64,000 nt of DNA, from positions 186,001-250,000 of the forward strand of contig NC_014041.1 of assembly GCF_000023465.1 (NCBI RefSeq), written 5' to 3'. This document shows positions 46,940-56,061 of this stretch, one piece after another; positions within the stretch are counted from its first letter, which is position 1; every line of letters begins with the position of its first letter. A model generated the notes under the pieces. That model did no database searches. It was not told where the DNA came from and worked only from the letters and a program-made list of their open reading frames with translations. Made by a program: the position numbers and the translations under genes. The DNA is from Zunongwangia profunda SM-A87 (lineage in GTDB: Bacteria > Bacteroidota > Bacteroidia > Flavobacteriales > Flavobacteriaceae).

Positions 46940-47602
46940 ATGGGTGGATTTTTAAAATCATCTATCGCAAAGAAAGTTGCGATGGCCTTGTCGGGACTGT
47001 TCCTGGTCTTATTTTTACTTCAGCACTTTACAATAAATTTCACTTCTGTTTTTAGTGAGGACTTATTTAATGAACTTTCCCATTTTATGGGAACAAATTT
47101 CTTGGTACAGTCCATTCTTCAACCAGTATTGATATTTGGGGTGATATTTCATTTTGTAATGGGGTTTGTTCTTGAAGCTAAGAACCGCGGCGCTAGAAAT
47201 GTAAAATATGTTAAGTACAATGGTGGTGCGAACTCTAGCTGGATGTCCAGAAATATGATTTATTCTGGATTAGTAGTATTGGCCTTTTTAGTGCTTCATT
47301 TTTATGATTTTTGGGTGCCAGAACTCGTGCATAAATATGTAGAATCTCACCCAGAGGATGCATCAAGATATTATGGGGAGTTGGTGGCTAAATTTCAGGA
47401 TCCAATACGAGTGGCGGCCTATTGCCTGTCTTTTGTTTTCCTTAGTTTGCACTTACTTCATGGGTTTTCTTCGTCTTTCCAGTCTATGGGTTGGAATAAT
47501 AAGTATGCTAAAGGAGTAAGAGGCCTTACAGTGGCTTATGCTATAATTATTCCGCTTGGATTTATTTTTATAGCATTGTTTCACTATATCAATAACCTTT
47601 AA
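46940..47602 (+). CDS. sdhC: Succinate dehydrogenase cytochrome b subunit (B-type)
   Basis: The 220-residue membrane protein is the single five-helix anchor of a B-type (Bacteroidota and Wolinella-like) succinate dehydrogenase/fumarate reductase. Conserved His residues in LLQHFTINF, IFHFVMGF, VLHFYDFW and SLHLLHGF fit binding of two b haems. It passes electrons between the quinone pool and the SdhB iron-sulfur subunit. It is first in the sdhCAB operon, 12 bases before sdhA. Confidence 0.95.
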   Translation: MGGFLKSSIAKKVAMALSGLFLVLFLLQHFTINFTSVFSEDLFNELSHFMGTNFLVQSILQPVLIFGVIFHFVMGFVLEAKNRGARNVKYVKYNGGANSSWMSRNMIYSGLVVLAFLVLHFYDFWVPELVHKYVESHPEDASRYYGELVAKFQDPIRVAAYCLSFVFLSLHLLHGFSSSFQSMGWNNKYAKGVRGLTVAYAIIIPLGFIFIALFHYINNL

Positions 47603-47614
47603 TTCGCAAGATTT

Positions 47615-49618
47615 ATGTCAGTTTTAGAATCAAAGATACCAGAAGGGCCGCTTAAAGATAAGTGGACTAAACATAAAAATGATATTAACCTGGTAAACCC
47701 TGCCAACAAGCGTAATATCGATATTATCGTTGTAGGTACAGGTCTTGCAGGTGGAGCAGCAGCTGCAACCCTTGCCGAATTGGGTTATAATGTAAAGACG
47801 TTTTGCTATCAGGATTCTCCAAGACGTGCACACTCTATTGCTGCACAGGGAGGTATAAATGCATCAAAAAATTATCAGGGAGATGGTGACTCAGATTACC
47901 GTCTTTTTTATGATACCGTAAAAGGTGGGGATTACCGCTCTAGAGAAGCGAATGTTTACCGTCTTGCAGAGGTATCAGGAAATATTATCGACCAGTGTGT
48001 TGCACAAGGTGTTCCTTTTGCACGTGAATATGGTGGTTATTTAGATAACCGTTCTTTTGGTGGAGTTTTGGTTTCCAGAACTTTTTACGCAAAAGGGCAA
48101 ACTGGTCAGCAATTATTATTAGGAGCATATTCTGCAATGAACCGCCAGATAAATCGTGGTAAGATTCAGTCTTTTAACCGCCACGAAATGATGGATCTTG
48201 TTTTAGTAGATGGTAAAGCAAGAGGAATTATTGCCAGAGATATGGTTACGGGTGAGTTAGAGAGACACTCTGGTCACGCTGTAGTTTTAGCTTCTGGAGG
48301 TTACGGTAACGTATTTTTCCTTTCAACAAATGCAATGGGAAGTAACGTGATGGCAGCATGGAGAGCACACCGTAGAGGAGCTTACTTTGCTAACCCTTGT
48401 TATACGCAAATTCACCCAACGTGTATTCCTGTTACGGGAGATCATCAGTCTAAATTAACTTTGATGTCTGAATCTTTACGTAACGATGGTCGTATTTGGG
48501 TTCCGAAGAAAAAAGAAGATGCAATTGCGATTAGAGAAGGGAAGAAAAAGCCTACCGAACTTTCTGAAGAAGAAAGAGATTATTACTTAGAAAGAAGATA
48601 TCCTTCATTTGGTAATCTTGTACCTCGTGATGTAGCCTCCAGAGCCGCAAAAGAACGTTGTGATGCAGGGTTTGGAGTAAACAAAACCGGGCAGGCAGTA
48701 TACCTTGACTTTGCGAGTGCAATTAAGCGCTACGGAAAAGAAGCTGCTTTCACATCGGGACATAAGAATCCATCTGAGGCTGAAATTATAAAATTAGGTA
48801 AAGAAGTTGTAGAATCTAAATACGGTAACCTTTTCCAGATGTACGAAAAGATCACCGATCAAAATCCTTACGAAACTCCAATGATGATCTATCCTGCGGT
48901 TCACTATACTATGGGAGGTCTTTGGGTAGATTATAATTTACAGACAACTATTCCTGGGTGTTATGCTGCCGGAGAAGCCAACTTCTCTGATCACGGTGCT
49001 AACAGGTTAGGAGCTTCTGCTTTAATGCAGGGACTTGCAGATGGTTATTTTGTATTACCATATACAATTGGAGATTATCTTTCTAAAGATATTAGAACAG
49101 GAAAGATCCCAACAGATTCTCCAGAGTTCGAAGCAACCGAGAAAGAAGTGAAAGACAAGATCGATCGCTTGATGAACGCTGGCGGAAAACACTCTGTAGA
49201 TACTTATCATAAGAAATTAGGTAAGATCATGTGGGAGAAGTGTGGTATGGCTCGTAACGAGCAGGGTCTTAAAGAAGCTATCGAAGAAATTAAAGCATTA
49301 AGGGAAGATTTCTGGCAGAATGTTAAAGTTACCGGTACAGCAGAGAGCAAGAATGCGGAATTGGAAAAAGCAGGCCGTGTGGCAGATTTTCTGGAATTAG
49401 GAGAGCTTTTTGCAAAAGATGCATTACATAGAAATGAGTCCTGTGGAGGTCACTTTAGAGAGGAATATCAAACTGAAGATGGGGAAGCTTTAAGGGATGA
49501 TGAAAACTTTAAATATGTAGCTGCCTGGGAGTATAAAGGACAACCTAGTGATGCAGTCCTTCATAAAGAAGAGCTGATCTTTAAAAATATAGAATTAAAA
49601 ACAAGAAGTTATAAATAG
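47615..49618 (+). CDS. sdhA: Succinate dehydrogenase/fumarate reductase flavoprotein subunit
   Basis: The 667-residue flavoprotein oxidises succinate to fumarate at its covalently bound FAD. It shows the FAD-binding [19 protein letters not shown], the covalent-FAD His region [13 protein letters not shown], the substrate segment [13 protein letters not shown], the [15 protein letters not shown] motif and the C-terminal capping helical domain with [11 protein letters not shown]. Its length is typical of the B-type enzymes, which are longer than mitochondrial SdhA. It lies between sdhC and sdhB. Confidence 0.97.
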   Translation: MSVLESKIPEGPLKDKWTKHKNDINLVNPANKRNIDIIVVGTGLAGGAAAATLAELGYNVKTFCYQDSPRRAHSIAAQGGINASKNYQGDGDSDYRLFYDTVKGGDYRSREANVYRLAEVSGNIIDQCVAQGVPFAREYGGYLDNRSFGGVLVSRTFYAKGQTGQQLLLGAYSAMNRQINRGKIQSFNRHEMMDLVLVDGKARGIIARDMVTGELERHSGHAVVLASGGYGNVFFLSTNAMGSNVMAAWRAHRRGAYFANPCYTQIHPTCIPVTGDHQSKLTLMSESLRNDGRIWVPKKKEDAIAIREGKKKPTELSEEERDYYLERRYPSFGNLVPRDVASRAAKERCDAGFGVNKTGQAVYLDFASAIKRYGKEAAFTSGHKNPSEAEIIKLGKEVVESKYGNLFQMYEKITDQNPYETPMMIYPAVHYTMGGLWVDYNLQTTIPGCYAAGEANFSDHGANRLGASALMQGLADGYFVLPYTIGDYLSKDIRTGKIPTDSPEFEATEKEVKDKIDRLMNAGGKHSVDTYHKKLGKIMWEKCGMARNEQGLKEAIEEIKALREDFWQNVKVTGTAESKNAELEKAGRVADFLELGELFAKDALHRNESCGGHFREEYQTEDGEALRDDENFKYVAAWEYKGQPSDAVLHKEELIFKNIELKTRSYK

Positions 49619-49654
49619 ATGCAAGTGTTGAGATATGAGCTGTTACAAATTAGC

Positions 49655-49682
49655 GACTCAAGACTCAATACTCAATACTAAA
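49655..49682. repeat. Heptamer tandem repeat between sdhA and sdhB
   Basis: Four imperfect 7-base units are consecutive: GACTCAA, GACTCAA, TACTCAA and TACTAAA, in the 75-base gap before sdhB. Copy number could vary between strains. Confidence 0.6.
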
Positions 49683-49693
49683 ATCTAAAGAAT

Positions 49694-50440
49694 ATGAAAC
49701 TTACATTAAAAATATGGCGACAAGAAAACGCTAAGTCTAAGGGGAAGATGGTATCTTATCCTATTGACGGTATTGAAGGAGATATGTCTTTTCTGGAAAT
49801 GCTGGACGTTTTAAATGAAGAACTTGTTGCTAAAGGGGAAGATCCGGTAGAATTTGATCACGATTGTCGTGAGGGCATCTGCGGTGCTTGTTCTTTACAA
49901 ATTAACGGAGAGCCTCACGGTCCAGATAAGTTAATTACAACCTGCCAGTTACACATGCGTTCTTTTAAAGATGGTGATACCATCGTTATTGAACCATTTA
50001 GAGCTAATGCCTTTCCTGTAGTAAAGGATTTAATCGTTGATAGAAGTTCTTTTGATCGTATTCAGCAGGCTGGGGGTTATGTTTCTATAAATACTTCAGG
50101 AAATACTATTGATGCTAACAGTATTCCGGTAAATAAACATGATGCTGATGATTCATTCGCAGCAGCAACCTGTATTGGTTGTGGAGCCTGTGTTGCAGCT
50201 TGTAAAAATGCAAGTGCGATGTTATTCACTTCAGCAAAAGTATCTCAGTATGCCTTACTTCCACAAGGACAGGTAGAAGCTACAGACCGTGTAATGAACA
50301 TGGTTCGCCAGATGGATGCAGAAGGTTTTGGAAACTGTACTAATACTGGTGCTTGTGAGATCGAATGTCCTAAAGGAATCTCTTTAGAAAACATAGCTCG
50401 TATGAACCGAGAATATTTATCTGCAAGTACAAAAGGATAA
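49694..50440 (+). CDS. sdhB: Succinate dehydrogenase/fumarate reductase iron-sulfur subunit
   Basis: The 248-residue protein carries the three clusters that link FAD to the quinone site. The [2Fe-2S] site is [16 protein letters not shown] followed by TTCQLH. The [4Fe-4S] and [3Fe-4S] sites are [15 protein letters not shown] and [16 protein letters not shown]. It completes the operon with sdhC and sdhA and is followed by a terminator. Confidence 0.97.
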   Translation: MKLTLKIWRQENAKSKGKMVSYPIDGIEGDMSFLEMLDVLNEELVAKGEDPVEFDHDCREGICGACSLQINGEPHGPDKLITTCQLHMRSFKDGDTIVIEPFRANAFPVVKDLIVDRSSFDRIQQAGGYVSINTSGNTIDANSIPVNKHDADDSFAAATCIGCGACVAACKNASAMLFTSAKVSQYALLPQGQVEATDRVMNMVRQMDAEGFGNCTNTGACEIECPKGISLENIARMNREYLSASTKG

Positions 50441-50459
50441 GAAAACTCAATTTTATAAA

Positions 50460-50499
50460 TTAAAATCCCAAATTCATCAAATTGAGTTTGGGATTTTTT
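50460..50499 (+). terminator. Terminator of sdhCAB
   Basis: An AAAATCCCAAA/TTTGGGATTTT hairpin with 14-base loop ends in a T tract, about 20 bases after the sdhB stop. Confidence 0.88.
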
Positions 50500-50630
50500 C
50501 GTTACAATGAGCGGTGTAAAATAATTACTATAAAACGAAGACCTGTTTTAATCTCTAACGTAAAAAGCGTGTTAACGCAATTACTATTAACTACCCAAAT
50601 TTCTATCTTCGCCTATTAAAACAAATTCCT

Positions 50631-51086
50631 ATGAAGAACTTAGTTTATTGCTGTATGGTCATGTTGATGTTCAGTTGTAATTCAGCTCAAAATTCAGAAA
50701 ATATGAATCCCACTCTAATTGCCGAGGGTAATCTGTATGGAAATGGTAATGATGGCTTAGTGGAAAATAATATGGTACTTAAAAACCAAACAGAATGGAA
50801 AGAAGTAGCTGCTAAACTGAATAAGCTTAATGCTAATATCAAAGAAGATCAGATAAAGGCTGTTGATTTCAAAAAGCAAATGGTCATCGTCTTAATCGAT
50901 CAACAACGCACAAAAGGAGGATATGCTATTAAAATTTCAGGTGTCAAAAATAAAGAAGAATCGGTAGTAATAAACCTACGGAAATCACAAACGGAAGGCA
51001 TGGCCACAATGGTAATGACACAGCCCTATTATGTGGGAACCATCCCAAAAACCGATAAAGAAATCGAATTTGAAGAAGTAAAATAG
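50631..51086 (+). CDS. PrcB-like lipoprotein
   Basis: The 151-residue product has a lipoprotein signal (YCCMVMLMFSC, Cys16) and a domain like the C-terminal PrcB domain of protease-associated proteins: NQTEWKEVAAKLN, VDFKKQMVIVLIDQQRTKGGYAIKI and Q..Y.VGTIPKT. The function in Bacteroidota is not known. pdeM follows 4 bases on from a TTG, so these two are likely co-translated. A related architecture is seen at 55143. Confidence 0.72.
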   Translation: MKNLVYCCMVMLMFSCNSAQNSENMNPTLIAEGNLYGNGNDGLVENNMVLKNQTEWKEVAAKLNKLNANIKEDQIKAVDFKKQMVIVLIDQQRTKGGYAIKISGVKNKEESVVINLRKSQTEGMATMVMTQPYYVGTIPKTDKEIEFEEVK

Positions 51087-51090
51087 TTCA

Positions 51091-51720
51091 TTGAAAATTA
51101 ATATTCAACATAATCATTTTCAGTTAGCATGTAGTGGTGTTTCCTATTGGGAAGAGCAAAAGACGCTACTAGTGGCCGATGTGCATTTAGGAAAGATTTC
51201 ACATTTTCGAAAGTATGGCAGTGCGGTACCGCAAACGGCGGTTCAGACCAACTTTGATCGTCTAGATCAAGCAGTAGTACAATTTCAACCATTAAAAATC
51301 ATCTTTTTAGGCGACTTGTTTCATAGCGCTTTAAATGCAGAATGGAATTTGTTTGAAAACTGGTTTCAAAATCAAAAAGCTGAGGTTATTTTGATTGCGG
51401 GAAATCACGATATTATTGCTCCGTGGCATTACGAAAAATTAGGTGTGAAAGTCTTTCAGGAGTTACACATTGATGATTTCCGTTTAACGCATCACCCCGA
51501 AGAAAAACAGGGTAGCTTTAATATTTGTGGACATATTCATCCGGGATATCGATTGGTGGGTTTGGCCAAACAGCATCTAAAACTGAAATGCTTTTTTAGA
51601 AGTAGAAACCAACTTATTTTACCTGCTTTTGGTGAGTTTACGGGTGCTTTTTTAATGAAACCTGAAGCAGAAGACCAGGTTTTTGTATGTGCAAAAGCTG
51701 AAGTGATTCGGGTGAATTAA
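51091..51720 (+). CDS. pdeM: Ligase-associated metallophosphoesterase PdeM
   Basis: The 209-residue protein is a calcineurin-like metallophosphoesterase of the PdeM type, linked elsewhere to a DNA damage response with an ATP-dependent ligase and a DEXH helicase. The two-metal motifs are DVHLGK, GDLFHS, GNHD, THHPEE (HxxxE region) and CGHIHPG. It starts at a TTG 4 bases after the previous stop. The usual ligase and helicase partners are not next to it. Confidence 0.88.
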   Translation: MKINIQHNHFQLACSGVSYWEEQKTLLVADVHLGKISHFRKYGSAVPQTAVQTNFDRLDQAVVQFQPLKIIFLGDLFHSALNAEWNLFENWFQNQKAEVILIAGNHDIIAPWHYEKLGVKVFQELHIDDFRLTHHPEEKQGSFNICGHIHPGYRLVGLAKQHLKLKCFFRSRNQLILPAFGEFTGAFLMKPEAEDQVFVCAKAEVIRVN

Positions 51721-51950
51721 GCCCATGTATTTTATCACGAATAAACTTTAGCCCGAACTAATGTAAGCTTATGTGTTTCTTGCTAGAATCTGGCTGGCTT
51801 ACTGCCATTAGGTAAACTCTATTAGATAAGCTTGTTAAATAGGTACGACTTAAACTTTAAATGCTAAGCTATGAGGATCGATGTGTATTCTCCAGATTGG
51901 ATTGATTATAGAACGGTATAAATGAGCTTATCAAACTTAAAAGTATAACA

Positions 51951-52298
51951 ATGGATTTATTAAAATATTTAGAACAGGTGGCGTCCGATCCAAAATCCGC
52001 TGATTTTAAACAAACAATAAATTTAATTGATGAATACTATCAATTTTCACCAGCCTCTTTTAAAAACGGACAGATTTATAATGAAGCCGGCAACAACAAC
52101 GGTAGCTGTAAAATATTTGCTCTCGGCTTACTTAAAGGACTAAGTAAAGAAACAACATTGGCACTTTTTGGGGAGCATTATTTTGATGGAGTTTTAAAGG
52201 ATCCTGAAGGCAATAGTCATCAGAACATTCGTAATTTTATGGACACCGGATGGAGCGGTATCGCTTTTGATACCGAAGCTTTACAACCTGTAAAGTAA
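51951..52298 (+). CDS. HopJ-family protein
   Basis: The 115-residue soluble protein belongs to the HopJ type III effector family by its pattern: LIDEYYQFSPASFKNG, NEAGNNNGSCKIFALG and FGEHYFDGVLKDPEG. The family name comes from a Pseudomonas effector, but homologues are common in free-living bacteria without type III secretion, as here. Its real role is unknown. It stands alone and is followed by a possible terminator next to recJ. Confidence 0.85.
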   Translation: MDLLKYLEQVASDPKSADFKQTINLIDEYYQFSPASFKNGQIYNEAGNNNGSCKIFALGLLKGLSKETTLALFGEHYFDGVLKDPEGNSHQNIRNFMDTGWSGIAFDTEALQPVK

Positions 52299-52411
52299 TT
52301 TCTTTTTGTATTTTTATGCCTTTATTAAAGCACTATCCTTCAATCGGTGTAGCGATTGGATATACCCGAAAGATGTTGGGAAAAGATGAGATAATTGAAG
52401 TATAAATTTTA

Positions 52412-52445
52412 TTTCCTGAATAATCCTTTTCAGGAAACTTTTTTT
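52412..52445 (+). terminator. Terminator-like hairpin just before recJ
   Basis: A 7-bp stem (TTTCCTG/CAGGAAA) with a 12-base loop runs into eight T residues. It ends only 13 bases before the recJ start, so it could be the HopJ gene terminator or a recJ attenuator. Confidence 0.6.
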
Positions 52446-52458
52446 GAACAGAAGATAC

Positions 52459-54168
52459 ATGCCGATGAACAGCCGCTGGACTATAAAACCTAACCCTAAC
52501 CCAGACATTGTAAATTCTTTAATGCAATCTCTTGGAGTAGGCAAGCCTATTGCCCGGCTTTTAGCCCAACGTGGTATCAATAGCTTCGAGGAAGCAAAGA
52601 AATTCTTTAGACCAAATCTCAAAGACCTTCATGATCCATACTTAATGCGGGATATGGATAAAGCGGTAGCCAGAATTGAAAAGGCACTCGCTGAAGAAGA
52701 GAATATCATGGTGTACGGTGATTATGATGTAGACGGAACCACCAGCGTAGCACTAATGTCTTCGTACTTAAAAACGCGATATCCAAATGTAGCTACCTAT
52801 ATTCCAGATCGCTATAACGAGGGCTACGGGGTTTCCTACCAGGGAATCGATTTTGCTGCCGATAACGATATTAGTCTAATTATAGCGTTAGATTGCGGAA
52901 TTAAAGCCATCGATAAAGTCGCCTATGCCAGGGAAAAAGGTATTGATTTTGTGATTTGTGATCACCACCGTCCGGGTGAGAAAATTCCTGAAGCGGCTGC
53001 AGTACTAGATCCTAAACGGGAAGATTGTGAATACCCTTATAAAGAATTGTGTGGATGCGGAGTTGGTTTTAAACTCATACAGGCTTTGGCAGAAAAACGT
53101 GGGGATAGTATACAGGTATTATTACCTTATTTGGATTTGGTGGCTACTGCAATTGGTGCTGATATTGTACCCATTACTGGAGAAAACCGCATTTTAGCCT
53201 ATCATGGTTTGCACGTGATTAATGTGGCGCCAAGACAAGGCTTTAAAGCGATATTGAGTCAGCTTAAAAAGGAAACTATCACCATTACAGATGTGGTTTT
53301 TGTGATCGCCCCGCGAATAAATGCTGCCGGAAGGATGAAACATGGTTTGCATGCGGTCGAGCTACTTACTGAAGAAAAAGAAGAACAAGCACAGCAATTT
53401 GCTTCTGAAATAGAATATCATAATTCCCATAGAAAAGATACGGATAAATCAATTACCGCTGAGGCTTTAGTGCAAATTGAAGAGTTAGAGGAGCAGGAGC
53501 GTTTAAGTACCGTTGTTTATGCCGATCACTGGCATAAAGGAGTTATTGGGATTGTGGCAAGTAGACTTACAGAAACCTATTATCGCCCAACATTGGTTTT
53601 TACCAAAAGTGGAGATAAGCTGGCAGCATCGGCAAGATCGGTAAAAGGTTTTGACGTCTATAATGCGCTAGAGGCTTGCCAGGAGCATATCGAGCAGTTT
53701 GGAGGCCATATGTATGCAGCGGGACTAACCATTAAGGAAGAAGAATATGATAATTTTAAAAGAAAGTTTGAAGAAGTGGTTGCTGAGACCATCGATAGAA
53801 AACTACTGACTCCTGAAATTAGTATCGATGCCGAAATTGAATTAGATGAAATTACTCCTAAATTTTGGCGAATCTTAAAGCAATTTGCGCCGTTTGGCCC
53901 GGGCAATATGTCTCCTCTTTTTATGTCTCGAAATTTAACCGATTCTGGATTCGGGAAATGCGTAGGTAATGAACATACTCATTTAAAATGTAAGGTTAGC
54001 CAGCTTAACAATACAGCTTCTTTTGATGTAATTGGTTTTAATCTGGGAGAAAAACTGGAACTTATCCAAAATAAAAAATCCTTTAGCGCTGTATATGCTG
54101 TAGATGAAAACGAATGGAACGGGAATGTTTCTTTGCAGTTAAAACTTAAGGATCTCAAGGAAGTTTAA
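52459..54168 (+). CDS. recJ: Single-stranded-DNA-specific exonuclease RecJ
   Basis: The 569-residue cytosolic enzyme degrades single-stranded DNA 5' to 3' in recombination and repair. The DHH motifs are YGDYDVDGTTS, LDCGIKA, CDHHRPG and the phosphodiester site ARINAAGRMKHG. The DHHA1 domain follows with GVIGIVASRL and EQFGGHMYAAGLT, and an OB-fold is at the end. I chose the ATG at 52459 (MPMNSRWTIKP); 52465 is equally good. An in-frame TTG at 52444 is inside a terminator-like T tract and is rejected. Confidence 0.95.
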   Translation: MPMNSRWTIKPNPNPDIVNSLMQSLGVGKPIARLLAQRGINSFEEAKKFFRPNLKDLHDPYLMRDMDKAVARIEKALAEEENIMVYGDYDVDGTTSVALMSSYLKTRYPNVATYIPDRYNEGYGVSYQGIDFAADNDISLIIALDCGIKAIDKVAYAREKGIDFVICDHHRPGEKIPEAAAVLDPKREDCEYPYKELCGCGVGFKLIQALAEKRGDSIQVLLPYLDLVATAIGADIVPITGENRILAYHGLHVINVAPRQGFKAILSQLKKETITITDVVFVIAPRINAAGRMKHGLHAVELLTEEKEEQAQQFASEIEYHNSHRKDTDKSITAEALVQIEELEEQERLSTVVYADHWHKGVIGIVASRLTETYYRPTLVFTKSGDKLAASARSVKGFDVYNALEACQEHIEQFGGHMYAAGLTIKEEEYDNFKRKFEEVVAETIDRKLLTPEISIDAEIELDEITPKFWRILKQFAPFGPGNMSPLFMSRNLTDSGFGKCVGNEHTHLKCKVSQLNNTASFDVIGFNLGEKLELIQNKKSFSAVYAVDENEWNGNVSLQLKLKDLKEV

Positions 54169-54632
54169 ATTAGACGGCTGTGCCTTTATAGCCTTTATAG
54201 ATTGGAAAAGAAAGAGAGAAGAGCATTTAGTTTTATTTTGAATGCTGAATGTTGATGAGGAAACCGGAGTATAATTTTCAATTTTGAAATGTGATTATGT
54301 ATTGATTTGATAATTGAAAAGGCTCTTCGAGTTCTGGAGTAATCTATTTTAATTCTTTTCCAGGTCATTTTAATTGAAAATCAGTGAAATAGATGAATAT
54401 TTTTATTATGCAAATGGGATGTATCCACTTGGCCTGCCGGTGAGAAAATCACTGTCTAAATTAATTTCGTTGTTTAGATTTGCTAGTTTTTGGTATAATT
54501 GATTTCTTCAGTAAGGCAGTGGCCGATTACCTTTAAATTTCAAAATCTTAAATACAGTAATTTCGATTTTAAATGCTGGAAGGCGCAACTACTAAAACCT
54601 CATCTATTTAGACTGGTTTTAAATAATATTCT
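54169..54632. other. Intergenic region without recognised gene
   Basis: No convincing open frame, RNA gene or repeat was recognised in this AT-rich gap. It ends at a promoter-like element. Confidence 0.4.
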
Positions 54633-54640
54633 TATCTTTG
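54633..54640 (+). promoter_or_regulatory. -7 promoter element for the 54666 gene
   Basis: TATCTTTG is an exact TAnnTTTG match 25 bases upstream of the start. The -33 region (TTTAG) is imperfect. Confidence 0.55.
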
Positions 54641-54665
54641 GTGTAAACCTACTTAAAAGAGAAGT

Positions 54666-55028
54666 ATGGAAGATGTAGATGTTATTTATCACAACGATAC
54701 CGGGATTTCTTTTAAATGGAAAAATGGGATCGGCAATACAGATGAAAATCGGGTGCAACTGGTGTTTAAAGATATGGGGTTCTATTTGTTACCTGAGGAA
54801 GTAATGTTGTTTTCAGAAAACATTCGAGTAGCAAGACGTCGTAACCCCCAGTGTTTTCGTTGTTTAAGTTCAGATGTGTGTGAGCGTAATATTTTGTTGA
54901 AATCACCACTTCAAAAAATGGATTTTGCAGTTAATGCTTTCGAATTAAATGAAATCTGTGATCTTGTTGAAGGCACAATCTTTAAATTGCAGCTTAATTA
55001 TTATCTGGAGTACGTCGCTAAGAATTAG
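54666..55028 (+). CDS. Small cytosolic protein with a Cys cluster, unknown function
   Basis: The 120-residue product has no signal peptide. Three clustered cysteines (PQCFRCLSSDVCER, residues about 61-74) could bind metal. A similar pattern is found in flavobacterial DUF6686-like proteins, but I am not sure of this. It stands alone with its own promoter-like element. Confidence 0.6.
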   Translation: MEDVDVIYHNDTGISFKWKNGIGNTDENRVQLVFKDMGFYLLPEEVMLFSENIRVARRRNPQCFRCLSSDVCERNILLKSPLQKMDFAVNAFELNEICDLVEGTIFKLQLNYYLEYVAKN

Positions 55029-55142
55029 AATTTAGTAATTAGTGTCGATCGCTGCAATTTTAAATGGTAGAGATGAGAGCATTTGTTTCTTCTAAATATT
55101 ATAATGATATCTCAAGTTTTGCGGGCTGTAATGTAAGATAGT

Positions 55143-55601
55143 CTACTGGTGTTGTCTACTCCTAGAGGTTTTTAAGACTAAATAAGTCTGACTTAAAGCA
55201 CCAGCCATTCCTGGCTCACTTTCTTCGAAGTTTATAATAATTTTGTTATTTCTTTTAAAGATCTGGTTAATGGTAATTTGGGAACAGCAGGAATTAAAGA
55301 ATTCGCCAATTACAATGATTAAATTATTATTATTAAAATCGAACGATATGTTTCTTAATGTCTTCGCGTGATCAGGATTTACTCTTTCGATAGTTGGAAT
55401 AAAGGCTAACCAATCTTCCTGACTTGTAAAAACCTGATATTGCTTAGGTATTTTTTCTTCTTCGTAATAACTTAGTTGGCTTTCCAGTAATACTTCATAT
55501 GAGAGTTTTTCGATTACTACCTCAGCATCATCAGTAGAGCAACTCATAAATAAACTCATAGAAAATAATAATATAGTAGTGGTTAATTTGTAAACAGGCA
55601 T
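55143..55601 (-). CDS. Lipoprotein distantly like PrcB
   Basis: The 152-residue product has a lipoprotein signal (LFSMSLFMSC, Cys21). The domain shares order and spacing with the PrcB-like protein at 50631: FTSQEDWLAF, then DFNNNNLIIVIGEF, a CCSQITI segment, and a final SQTYLVLKTS strand. That suggests one fold, but I could not align them reliably. No partner gene is evident. Confidence 0.6.
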   Translation of the reverse strand: MPVYKLTTTILLFSMSLFMSCSTDDAEVVIEKLSYEVLLESQLSYYEEEKIPKQYQVFTSQEDWLAFIPTIERVNPDHAKTLRNISFDFNNNNLIIVIGEFFNSCCSQITINQIFKRNNKIIINFEESEPGMAGALSQTYLVLKTSRSRQHQ

Positions 55602-55993
55602 ACTATTCTTTTTATGAAGATACCAAAATCAACTTCAGGTTGCTTTCTAGGTTGTTAAACTTTAAATACATGGAATTTTTTTAAGACATTTTTTATGATG
55701 GATGTATTTCTTAAATATGATTACGCTGTAAGGCCTATTGCAGTGGAGCTAAAATAAGATACCCAAACTCTTATCGCTCTCTATGAGTTTTTAATCTTTT
55801 TTTAATGCACTACAAACTGCTTGTAAAAACCTTCATGAATACAATCGTTGTACTACCAAAACTTATCACTACAGGTAAAGAACATTTTATAGAGATATGT
55901 ATAGATTAATCCCACCTTTTTGAAGCTCAAGTAAAGAACAAGAATGATAATTAAATGGCTTTATTTTAGTTATATTTAATTGATTATTAATAA
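55602..55993. other. Divergent intergenic region before mntR
   Basis: AT-rich sequence between the lipoprotein gene and the mntR control sites. No gene, RNA or repeat was recognised. Confidence 0.4.
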
Positions 55994-56011
55994 TTTTAGA
56001 TAAGGCTAAAA
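55994..56011. promoter_or_regulatory. Candidate MntR operator
   Basis: TTTTAG and CTAAAA arms flank a 6-base spacer, in the style of DtxR/MntR boxes. It lies directly upstream of the -33 element of mntR, suited to autoregulation. Confidence 0.5.
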
Positions 56012-56012
56012 A

Positions 56013-56042
56013 TTTGTTTTAAAAATAAAAAATGTATTTTTG
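56013..56042 (+). promoter_or_regulatory. Promoter of the mntR-mntH operon
   Basis: TTTG at 56013-56016 and TATTTTTG at 56035-56042 match both consensus boxes, with an 18-base spacer. The mntR ATG is 19 bases further on. Confidence 0.65.
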
Positions 56043-56061
56043 TGTGTAATAAAATAGGGAA

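Noticed and set aside
51951..52298. Reading the HopJ-family gene as a virulence effector
   Set aside because: No type III secretion gene is seen and the family is common in free-living bacteria.
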